Assembly (NCBI RefSeq): GCF_001753245.1
Contig: NZ_CP017415.1
Span: 1,144,501 to 1,208,500, forward strand
Origin: Acidihalobacter yilgarnensis
GTDB lineage: Bacteria; Pseudomonadota; Gammaproteobacteria; DSM-5130; Acidihalobacteraceae
Direction: 5' to 3'
DNA: 64,000 nucleotides
Below are positions 43,193-50,659 of this stretch, one piece after another (positions within the stretch are counted from its first letter, which is position 1; every line of letters begins with the position of its first letter). The notes beneath the pieces are model-generated. The model did not search any database, had not been told where the DNA came from, and saw only the letters and a program-made list of their open reading frames with translations. The position numbers and the translations under genes are program-made.

Positions 43193-43465
43193 ATGAACAA
43201 ATCAGAACTGATTGATGCTATTGCCGCCAAGGCGGATCTGTCCAAGGCCTCTGCTGGCAAGGCACTGGATGCTTTTGTAGAAGTGGTTTCCGATACCATG
43301 AAGCAAGGTGACCAAGTCGTCATCGTCGGCTTTGGCAGTTTTACTGTGCGCCAACGTGAAGCGCGTACCGGTCGCAATCCCCGTACGGGCGAAGCAATTA
43401 ATATTGCGGCCTCGAATCTTCCAGCATTCAAGCCTGGCAAAGCCCTTAAGGATGCTGTAAACTAA
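43193..43465 (+). CDS. hupB: DNA-binding protein HU-beta
   Basis: The 90-residue protein starts at ATG 43193 ([19 protein letters not shown]) and has the HU arm signature [18 protein letters not shown] followed by [12 protein letters not shown]. It is a nucleoid-associated architectural protein. The order lon-hupB-tRNA-ppiD is conserved in gammaproteobacteria. tRNA-Val begins only 11 bases after its stop, so the transcript likely needs tRNA processing. Confidence 0.98.
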   Translation: MNKSELIDAIAAKADLSKASAGKALDAFVEVVSDTMKQGDQVVIVGFGSFTVRQREARTGRNPRTGEAINIAASNLPAFKPGKALKDAVN

Positions 43466-43476
43466 CCGGCTTTCCA

Positions 43477-43552
43477 GGGTGCTTAGCTCAGCTGGTAGAG
43501 CGTCGCCCTTACAAGGCGAATGTCGGGGGTTCGACTCCCTCAGCACCCACCA
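43477..43552 (+). tRNA. tRNA-Val (anticodon TAC)
   Basis: Acceptor stem GGGTGCT/AGCACCC, anticodon stem TCGCC/GGCGA around CTTACAA, and encoded CCA give a 76-base tRNA. Confidence 0.97.
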
Positions 43553-43568
43553 GGGTCGAGAATTTTTT

Positions 43569-43645
43569 GGAGTGGTAGTTCAGTTGGTTAGAATACCGGC
43601 CTGTCACGCCGGGGGTCGCGGGTTCGAGTCCCGTCCACTCCGCCA
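43569..43645 (+). tRNA. tRNA-Asp (anticodon GTC)
   Basis: Acceptor stem GGAGTGG/CCACTCC, anticodon stem CCGGC/GCCGG around CTGTCAC and encoded CCA give a 77-base tRNA, 16 bases after tRNA-Val. Confidence 0.97.
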
Positions 43646-43657
43646 TATTTAACCGTT

Positions 43658-43695
43658 ACAAACAAAAGGGCGCCTTAGGGCGCCCTTTTGTTTGT
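43658..43695 (+). terminator. Rho-independent terminator after tRNA-Asp
   Basis: A perfect 17-base stem, 43658-43674 with 43679-43695 (ACAAACAAAAGGGCGCC and its complement), closes a TTAG loop. The descending arm ends T-rich. ppiD starts 30 bases later, so some read-through or a promoter overlapping here is needed. Confidence 0.92.
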
Positions 43696-43724
43696 TGGAA
43701 GCCGTTGCACTGGGACGACATAAC

Positions 43725-45623
43725 ATGCTGCAGACCATACGAGATCGCGCTTCTGGCTGGTTCGCCTATGCCATCGTTTTTCTCATCAGCGTCCCTTTCG
43801 CGCTGTGGGGGATCAATCATTATCTTGAAGGTGGCGGCAAGCAAGTGGCAGCGCAGGTCGGTGATACCACGATCTCTCTGGCGGCCTTCGGACAAGCCTA
43901 TCGGGAAGAGCAGGCTAGAGCCGCGCAGATGTTTGGAGGACAGTTGCCTCCTAGTGTCAGCGATAAGATGCTAAAACAGGCTGCTCTGCAGCGGCTGATT
44001 CAAGAAACGTTGCTGACCCAGATCGTGGATGATGCGGGTTACAAAGTGAGCAATCAGGAATTATTGAAACAGATTGTTTCCTTCCCTGTTTTTCAGCAGG
44101 ACGGACATTTCTCGAAAACACGTTACACACAAATTTTGGCGGAGCAAGGTATGGTCCCGGCCGCTTTTGAAGGACGGCTGCGGCGCCAGTTGGCGATTGA
44201 GCAATTTCAGTCCGGTGTGATCAATACGGGCTTCGTTACACAGCCAGAGGCTAACGACGCACTGAAACTGGATGGAGAAAAGCGCCAATTGGAAATGACT
44301 GTTATTCCAATTTCCAGGTTTTTGACGGGGATGAAGATAACTCCTGAAGCTATTAAAACTTATTACAAGATGCATCAGTCGGATTATATGACCGAGGAAA
44401 AAATTCGTGTCTCATATTTGAGATTGAGTAAAAATGAGCTGGCGAAAGGTATTACACCGAATGCCGAATCCCTAAAACAGTATTATCATGACCATCTTGC
44501 CAAGTATATGCTGCCCGAACGGGCTAAGGCGGCGGAGATTGTGTTGCGGCTCCCTGCCGACAAGATAGGTCGTGACAAGGCGAGGGCGCTGGCCTCGCAT
44601 ATTCTTAATGTGTCGAAGAATGGCGATGATTTCGGCATTCTTGCGCGTCGATATTCACTGGATGCAGATAATGCGAAGAAAGGGGGTGCCATGGGCGTGG
44701 TGACGCGTGCCGGTCTGCCTCCACCAGTGGCTGATGCCTTATTTTCTCTCAAGCCTGGCGATATATCGAAGCCCGTTGAGGTGAATGGAAAACTGTATCT
44801 GCTTAGACTTGAATCCTTGATGCCTGTACAGCAGAAATCCTATGCCGAGGCTGCAGCAGAGGTCAGGCGTGACTATGTTGCAAAGCAGGCCTCGACGTTA
44901 TTCGAAAAGCAGATTCAGCGTATGTCTGAGTTGACATATGAGCACCCCGGAACATTGGAAACTGCAGCGAAGAGTCTTGGCTTACAGGTTATGCACAGCA
45001 ATTGGTTTAGTCGCTCCGGTGGTGCTGGTGTTGCGTCAAGCCCCAAGGTGGTAAATGCTGCGTTTTCAAAGCAAGTTCTCAAGGACGGGACCAACAGTGC
45101 GGTCGTTGAGATTTCTCGTGGCGATGCAGTCGTACTGAGGGTATCCGACAAGCAAGCGCCGCAAGTGAAGCCAATCAAGGCCGTCGAGGCTGGAATCAAA
45201 GGGGAATTGGAGCGCGTCTCAGCTGAAGGTGCTGCCAAGCAGTTGGCTATTAAGGTTCGCACGGCGGTAGCTTCTGGCAAAAATTTGAAGAATATTGCTG
45301 TGATGGAGCGTTTGAGCTACCGAGCATTGGGTTGGCTGGGGCGTACGGACGCTGCAGTGCCCGCTGAGATCATGAAGGCCGCTTTTCAGGTGCCCCCGCC
45401 CGCGGATGGAAAGCCGAGTGTAGGCTTCGTAAGCTTGAACAGCGGCGGTTATGCAGTCTTTGCGGTTAAGAAAATCAAATGGACTGACGTGGAGCCTACA
45501 AAGGTTGAGGCCCTGATGGATCGGAAAGCGCCTGAGGCTGGGCGCACCGAGATGTCAGTGCTTTTCCAGGCCTTGGAAAAAAAGGTCAAAATTCGGATTT
45601 ACCCGAACAATCTCAATTTGTAG
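43725..45623 (+). CDS. ppiD: membrane-anchored periplasmic chaperone PpiD
   Basis: The 632-residue protein has a short cytoplasmic tail, one membrane helix (about 13-33), a SurA-like N-terminal chaperone region (about 35-250), a parvulin-type PPIase domain (about 265-370: AAEIVLRLP, DFGILARRYSLD, GGAMGVVTR) and a C-terminal helical region. The start ATG 43725 is taken over TTG 43692, which sits in the terminator arm. PpiD assists folding of exported proteins near the Sec translocon. Confidence 0.95.
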   Translation: MLQTIRDRASGWFAYAIVFLISVPFALWGINHYLEGGGKQVAAQVGDTTISLAAFGQAYREEQARAAQMFGGQLPPSVSDKMLKQAALQRLIQETLLTQIVDDAGYKVSNQELLKQIVSFPVFQQDGHFSKTRYTQILAEQGMVPAAFEGRLRRQLAIEQFQSGVINTGFVTQPEANDALKLDGEKRQLEMTVIPISRFLTGMKITPEAIKTYYKMHQSDYMTEEKIRVSYLRLSKNELAKGITPNAESLKQYYHDHLAKYMLPERAKAAEIVLRLPADKIGRDKARALASHILNVSKNGDDFGILARRYSLDADNAKKGGAMGVVTRAGLPPPVADALFSLKPGDISKPVEVNGKLYLLRLESLMPVQQKSYAEAAAEVRRDYVAKQASTLFEKQIQRMSELTYEHPGTLETAAKSLGLQVMHSNWFSRSGGAGVASSPKVVNAAFSKQVLKDGTNSAVVEISRGDAVVLRVSDKQAPQVKPIKAVEAGIKGELERVSAEGAAKQLAIKVRTAVASGKNLKNIAVMERLSYRALGWLGRTDAAVPAEIMKAAFQVPPPADGKPSVGFVSLNSGGYAVFAVKKIKWTDVEPTKVEALMDRKAPEAGRTEMSVLFQALEKKVKIRIYPNNLNL

Positions 45624-45641
45624 CACTTGCTCGCCGTCTAG

Positions 45642-45675
45642 GCCGCGGATCGACCCAAAGGGACTGATCCGCGGC
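45642..45675. terminator. hairpin between converging ppiD and fabI
   Basis: GCCGCGGATC (45642-45651) pairs perfectly with GATCCGCGGC (45666-45675) around a 14-base loop. It lies 19 bases after the ppiD stop and 13 before the fabI stop, so it may serve both strands, though no T-run is present. Confidence 0.5.
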
Positions 45676-45688
45676 TCACTGGGAATTC

Positions 45689-46468
45689 TCAGGCCCCAAG
45701 TCCAACTATGTTATAGCCGGCATCCACATAAAGGATCTCGCCTGTGATGCCTGATGCGAGGTCAGAGCATAGAAAAGCTGCGGCATTGCCCACTTCCTCT
45801 GTGCTGACATTCTTTCTCAATGGGGCGCTCTGTTCGACTTTTTCCAGCATTCGGCGAAAATCGCTAATGCCTGCAGCCGCGAGGGTTCGTATTGGGCCAG
45901 CCGATACAGCGTTCACCCGTGTCCCCTCTTCCCCGAGCGTATAAGCGAGATATTTCACATTCGCTTCCAAGCTGGCCTTGGCAAGACCCATAATGTTGTA
46001 GTTAGGCATGGCGCGCTCAGCACCGAGATAGCTCAGCGTTACTATGGCGCCGTTGCGTCCACTCATCAATTGACGTGCGCCCTTGGCGAGAGCTGTCAGG
46101 CTGTATGAACTGATATCGTGAGCAATCCTAAAGCCATCCCGCGTGATATTTTCGAGGAAATCGCCTTCGAGTTGTTCCTTGGGCGCATATGCAATCGAAT
46201 GAACCAGTATGTCGAAATAGTCCCAGTGCTTTCCCAACTGAACGAAGAGCTCGTCAATCGACTCATCGGTCGATACATCACAAGGCAGTACGACCTGAGC
46301 GCCACAGGCGCCCGCGAATTTTTCGACCCTTTCCTTAAGGCGTTCATTGGGGTAGGTGAGGGCAAGTTCGGCGCCTTCTCTTTGCATCGCTTGCGCGATA
46401 CCCCATGCGATGGATCGGTCACTGGCAATGCCTGTCACCAATGCGCGCTTGCCGGCTAGAAATCCCAT
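45689..46468 (-). CDS. fabI: enoyl-[acyl-carrier-protein] reductase (NADH)
   Basis: FabI completes each fatty-acid elongation cycle and is the triclosan target. The 259-residue SDR-fold protein starts at ATG 46466-46468 ([13 protein letters not shown]) with GGAG about eight bases upstream; an ATG four codons earlier lacks spacing. The catalytic Tyr and Lys are in [10 protein letters not shown] (Tyr-x6-Lys), with [13 protein letters not shown] and [13 protein letters not shown] as further family motifs. Confidence 0.97.
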   Translation of the reverse strand: MGFLAGKRALVTGIASDRSIAWGIAQAMQREGAELALTYPNERLKERVEKFAGACGAQVVLPCDVSTDESIDELFVQLGKHWDYFDILVHSIAYAPKEQLEGDFLENITRDGFRIAHDISSYSLTALAKGARQLMSGRNGAIVTLSYLGAERAMPNYNIMGLAKASLEANVKYLAYTLGEEGTRVNAVSAGPIRTLAAAGISDFRRMLEKVEQSAPLRKNVSTEEVGNAAAFLCSDLASGITGEILYVDAGYNIVGLGA

Positions 46469-46605
46469 ATCTGTCTCCATGCTGCTGTTAAGCCCTGAGT
46501 CAGGGGCAGATTCGGTGCCGGCGTATGATAGGTCAGGAGGATCGAGGGCACAATGCGGCCTCCGCGATCCCCATCGGATTGTGGAGAGTATCTTCGATGT
46601 CCTTG

Positions 46606-47526
46606 TCAGGCGGTACGAAAACGCCGCCGCAATTTATCGACGAAGCCTGTGATGAGCCCAGTGTCGTCTTGGTTGGGCATGGCTTCGACCGTATGCCGTT
46701 CTTTCAGTCCGGGATTTTGTTTGAGATGCCGATGATGTGTCAGGCAATGATTGAGTCCGCGCTCTAGCAAGGTGCGGCTAAGCGGTTTTGGGAGTAGTCG
46801 ATGGATCTGCGCTTGGTTGATTAATTCGATCAGAGATGAGCTGTCTTTGAACGCAGTGACAACCAAGGCCAAGGTGGCGGGGTTGAAGCGTTTGAGCGCT
46901 TTGAGCGCAGGAGAAAGGTCTTTGTCGTTGAGTTTGAGTTCGCTGACTAGAATGGCGATATCTTCATTGGCAAGAATCTTGAGTGCCTCTGAAAGTGATC
47001 GGCTATCTTGTACTTCGGCTTGGCTACCCGTGAGCGCCCGCACCAGCACTGCGGTATCGGGGTCGGTATCTAGGACCAGTATTCTAGGGCGCGCTTGTGT
47101 AGGAGACACATCCTTGATATTTACTGGTTTGGGGGCGCTTCTATCCGATGCAGTGGAGCGCGCAATTCGGGCAGCCTTTGCGATGGTGTGCCTAAGATGT
47201 TCTGGGTCCCATGGTTTGTTGATAAATCTGTAAATTTCGCCTTCGTTTATGGAGCTGATAATGGCGTTTAGATCGGAGTAGCCGGTTAAGAGGATACGCA
47301 TCGTGTCTGGATATAGCTTATGTGCTTCACGCAATAGCTCGACACCGCTCAATTCAGGCATGCGTTGATCGGTCACGAGTACGTCGATTGGATGGGTCTG
47401 CAATATCTGAAGTGCTTGTTGCCCGGATTCCGCGGTATGAATCTGATATTGATTCTTGAGCAACATCTTTAGTGAGCGAAGCACGCGTGTTTCATCATCC
47501 ACTAACAGAAGATTCGCTTCACCCAT
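46606..47526 (-). CDS. response regulator with two receiver domains
   Basis: The 306-residue protein has a first receiver (about 5-120) with acidic pair D10/D11, phosphoacceptor D53 ([11 protein letters not shown]), the TG...D switch and K104 (INKPW). A second receiver-like region (about 147-265) starts [10 protein letters not shown] but has Ser-Glu at the acceptor position (LVSELKLND), so it is probably not phosphorylated. No DNA-binding, GGDEF, EAL or HD-GYP domain follows; the tail (270-306) is short and basic. It overlaps the histidine kinase gene by eight bases. It probably acts by protein-protein contact. Confidence 0.88.
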   Translation of the reverse strand: MGEANLLLVDDETRVLRSLKMLLKNQYQIHTAESGQQALQILQTHPIDVLVTDQRMPELSGVELLREAHKLYPDTMRILLTGYSDLNAIISSINEGEIYRFINKPWDPEHLRHTIAKAARIARSTASDRSAPKPVNIKDVSPTQARPRILVLDTDPDTAVLVRALTGSQAEVQDSRSLSEALKILANEDIAILVSELKLNDKDLSPALKALKRFNPATLALVVTAFKDSSSLIELINQAQIHRLLPKPLSRTLLERGLNHCLTHHRHLKQNPGLKERHTVEAMPNQDDTGLITGFVDKLRRRFRTA

Positions 47527-48820
47527 GTGAAGTTCCCTGGTGTCTGACAGCGGTGGGCGAGGTATTGGCTGCTGCGGCAGGGATGGGGAGGCCGATTGCG
47601 AAACGCGTACCCTTCCCGGGTTTGGATGCTACGCGTATATAACCGCCATGTTGCTTGATGATCTGGTAACTGATGGAAAGCCCCAGTCCCGTCCCTTGTC
47701 CTACGTCCTTGGTGGTGAAAAATGGGTCGAATATGCGCTTGATCAATTCTGGCCCCATGCCGACACCGGTATCTTGTAGGCTGGCGACGACATATGCGTT
47801 CTCGACATAGGTGCGCACAGCAATGCGGCCGTTGCCGGGGATCGCTTGGGCCGCATTGGTGAGCAGGTTGAGGAATACCTGATTAATCTGGGAGGGAGAG
47901 CATTCGACCAGTGGGGTTTCGCCGTATTCCTTGATGATTTCAATGCGACTCTTGAGTAAATGGCGAGCAATCATCAGCGCGCTATCCAGTGAGTCTGCAA
48001 TCGATATGGCCGCGAGTTTCGCTTGGTCCAAGCGACTGAATGTCTTTAGATTCGCAACCAGCTCGGATATTTGCTGGACGCCGTACAGGGTATCCTCAAG
48101 CAGGCCAGTTGTATCTTCCAGGCCATAGTCCTGTTCGAAGGTTAATGCGTGCCGGCAAGCTTCGGCGAGTGGCTCAGGCGTCTCAGTGGTGGATGCGACG
48201 CGGTTGAGTATGTCGAGTGCGTATCCTGCTGATCGGAGTGCGGCGCCCACGAGTTCAACGTTATTGCGAACATATCCTAGCGGTGTGTTGATCTCATGTG
48301 CGAGGCCAGCAACCATTTGCCCTAGCGAAGCCATTTTTTCGGATTGAATCAATTGCCCTTGTGATGCCTTGAGTCGACTATATGCTTGCGATAATTCCTG
48401 CGAGTGGCGACGCACGCGTGATTCCATCGCTTGCAATAAATCGATCACACGACCAATACCGTGGTATCGACCGTGTTCGCAGACGATAAAATCCTCCGTT
48501 ACGGGAGCTGTAATGTGCTGGGTAACGTGTTGCGCCGCTTGTTCGATTGATTGTTCGAGGTCAACCACCAATGGCACTGAGTTCATGAAGCTCTGAACCG
48601 GGCGTTTGCCGAATAGTTCTCGGCCGTAGGGCCTGAAGAATATCCGCATGAGCTGATACCGGCTGATGCTGCCGATGATCTGCCCATTTTTCGAGACGAT
48701 CGGTAATGACAGAACATCGTTCAGCGGATCGCTAAGAAAGAGATTGCTGACTTCGATGATTGCCATCTCAGGCGTAATCGCCTCTACGGAGGCTGACAGA
48801 CCGGCTATGGTTCCTTCCAC
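47519..48820 (-). CDS. sensor histidine kinase with CBS-like N-terminus
   Basis: The 433-residue protein has no membrane segment. Residues 1-135 resemble a CBS pair (LPIVSKNGQIIGSISRYQLM and FIVCEHGRYHGIGRVIDLL), which usually sense adenine nucleotides. A coiled linker leads to HisKA with His175 (AGLAHEINTPLGY) and a HATPase domain (NQVFLNLLTNAAQA, DTGVGM, FTTKDVGQGTGLGL). Its partner is the overlapping double-receiver protein. CBS pairs of this type are more often joined to GGDEF-EAL proteins. The signal is unknown; a cytoplasmic cue is likely. Confidence 0.88.
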   Translation of the reverse strand: MEGTIAGLSASVEAITPEMAIIEVSNLFLSDPLNDVLSLPIVSKNGQIIGSISRYQLMRIFFRPYGRELFGKRPVQSFMNSVPLVVDLEQSIEQAAQHVTQHITAPVTEDFIVCEHGRYHGIGRVIDLLQAMESRVRRHSQELSQAYSRLKASQGQLIQSEKMASLGQMVAGLAHEINTPLGYVRNNVELVGAALRSAGYALDILNRVASTTETPEPLAEACRHALTFEQDYGLEDTTGLLEDTLYGVQQISELVANLKTFSRLDQAKLAAISIADSLDSALMIARHLLKSRIEIIKEYGETPLVECSPSQINQVFLNLLTNAAQAIPGNGRIAVRTYVENAYVVASLQDTGVGMGPELIKRIFDPFFTTKDVGQGTGLGLSISYQIIKQHGGYIRVASKPGKGTRFAIGLPIPAAAANTSPTAVRHQGTSHG

Positions 48821-48948
48821 TCGCGGCTCCCGGGCGTTTTGCTCGCCCCCGCGTTTGCGGGAGGATGCTTAGTATAGGTAGTGTTGTGCCCTCGATAGGT
48901 GAATCAGATTAGCTTGTGCGTATGACAATACGTTGACAGATTTTCCGG

Positions 48949-49653
48949 TTACGTGAGGTGGAAGATCATGCGAATACCGCCTATCTCGATCTGATCTTCA
49001 TCTGACAGGGACATTGAGCGGACACTGACAGGTTCTCCATTGAGGCTTGGATATTGGCCCGCGGTATCAGCTTCCACCCCGATGATGACGAAATTGCGCC
49101 CGCGCCGTGTAATCACGGCGACCTGGCTGCCGGGTTTTCCGAGAGTGGTCATCGCACGCGTCACTTCGTATCGCTTTCCTTTGTTGGAGCCGTTGAGTAT
49201 CTCCAACGATGCATGCGTTTTCTGCACTTGTGCGGTTAAAGGCGAGATGGGTGGCGTTATGCCCAAACTAGGCTTCTGTACTTGCTCTATGAGGTTCTGT
49301 TTGGGCGGATCAGTTTGCAGAATCATCGTTTTGTCATATTCGGTATTGCCAGACTCTGCACCGGCGAATTCGTTGGCGTATTGAAGCTGGTGTGTACCCA
49401 GATTGATGAGATCTCCATCGCGGAGGGCATATTTGGTGATTCTGCGCGTATTGACGAAGGTGCCGTTGGTGCTCTGAAGGTCTTCAAGAAAAGAATCGTT
49501 GAGCACGGTGATGATCTGGCAGTGATAGCCGCTGATGGCGCGGTCGTTGACCTGAATATCGTTGTCCGGCTTGCGACCGATGGTCATGCATTCTTTTTCG
49601 AGAGGGAATTCCTCGAGTACATGCATGTCGCGTGAAAGGATGAGTTTCGCCAT
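48949..49653 (-). CDS. FHA-domain protein (one canonical, one degenerate FHA)
   Basis: The 234-residue protein starts at the second of two adjacent ATGs (49651-49653), where GGAG is properly spaced. The first FHA domain (about 20-95) has GRKPDND, the S-x2-H motif SGYHCQ and STNGTFVN, so it can bind phosphothreonine. A linker leads to a second FHA-like fold (about 145-234) without those binding residues. It lies after the PP2C and kinase genes, so phosphopeptides made by that kinase are the likely ligand (inference). Confidence 0.9.
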   Translation of the reverse strand: MAKLILSRDMHVLEEFPLEKECMTIGRKPDNDIQVNDRAISGYHCQIITVLNDSFLEDLQSTNGTFVNTRRITKYALRDGDLINLGTHQLQYANEFAGAESGNTEYDKTMILQTDPPKQNLIEQVQKPSLGITPPISPLTAQVQKTHASLEILNGSNKGKRYEVTRAMTTLGKPGSQVAVITRRGRNFVIIGVEADTAGQYPSLNGEPVSVRSMSLSDEDQIEIGGIRMIFHLT

Positions 49654-49837
49654 CATGATCTCCAATTGCGCGAAGAAGTGTCGTGTACCCACTTGGCTCG
49701 CGTACGCTGTGTATCTGATTGTCCGCAACCAATGCCATGATCGTGCGCTATGCCTTGACTCTGCACGGAGGACAGCATCAGCGATAGATGTTGACGCAGA
49801 TTTGGCGAATCGACGCGAAGTACATGGCCGGCGGTCA

Positions 49838-50659
49838 CTAACGGAACCAGCTACTTAGCCGGTTGTACCATCGTCGTTGACCAGGAAAATCGCCGATTGG
49901 TCGGGCTAAGATGAGTGAGATATTGTCCTTGCCACCCTTGGTATTTGCATCATCGACCAGTGTTTGCGCACAGTCCGTTAAATCCTCGCAAGCCGAGAGT
50001 CGCTCTGCAAGATGGGCGTCGTCCACAAGGTCGTGCAATCCATCCGAACACAGAAGATAGAGATCTCCTGGCAATACCAGTTCTTCTTGGATGTCGACGG
50101 CAACACTGGCCTCAACGCCCAGTGCACGGGTCACCAGATTACGGTGCATGGATCGTTGCGCTTCTTCTTCTGTGTAAAAGCCGCGATCGATCAGTTCTTG
50201 TAGCATGGTGTGGTCGCTGGTGATCTGCTCCAATTGATCGTTACGCAAGCGATAAATCCTTGAGTCGCCGACATGGGCAATACTCAGGCGGTTATCGTAG
50301 AAGACAGCGACTACCAGAGTTGTGCCCATGCCTTCATATTGGGGTTGTTCCTGGGCTGCTTCGTGGATCGCCTTGTTGGCATGGATGACGGCCTCGCGGA
50401 TTGCGATACTTTCGCGGGTATAGCCAAGTTCTTCGTCGAGTTGACCCGGTTTCAGGGGAGGGAGTGTCAGCTTGAGCCGGTTGAGCAAACTCGCGACCGC
50501 AAGGCTGCTGGCGACTTCGCCTCCTTTGTGCCCACCCATACCATCCGCCAGAATAAAGACGCCTAAGTTGGCATCAACGGCTAGTGCGTCCTCGTTGTTA
50601 CTGCGTACACGGCCAGTATCGGTGGCGAAGCCCCATTCGAACAATCCATCTAGATTCAT
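49838..50659 (-). CDS. PP2C-type Ser/Thr protein phosphatase
   Basis: The 273-residue PPM phosphatase starts at the ATG at 50657-50659, which overlaps the kinase stop as ATGA. Metal-binding residues are in SNNEDA, ADGMGGHKGGE, CSDGLHD and GGKDNIS. It matches the Stp1/PrpC group that reverses Hanks-type kinase signalling. Coupled translation with the kinase gene strongly suggests they form an on/off pair. Confidence 0.95.
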   Translation of the reverse strand: MNLDGLFEWGFATDTGRVRSNNEDALAVDANLGVFILADGMGGHKGGEVASSLAVASLLNRLKLTLPPLKPGQLDEELGYTRESIAIREAVIHANKAIHEAAQEQPQYEGMGTTLVVAVFYDNRLSIAHVGDSRIYRLRNDQLEQITSDHTMLQELIDRGFYTEEEAQRSMHRNLVTRALGVEASVAVDIQEELVLPGDLYLLCSDGLHDLVDDAHLAERLSACEDLTDCAQTLVDDANTKGGKDNISLILARPIGDFPGQRRWYNRLSSWFR

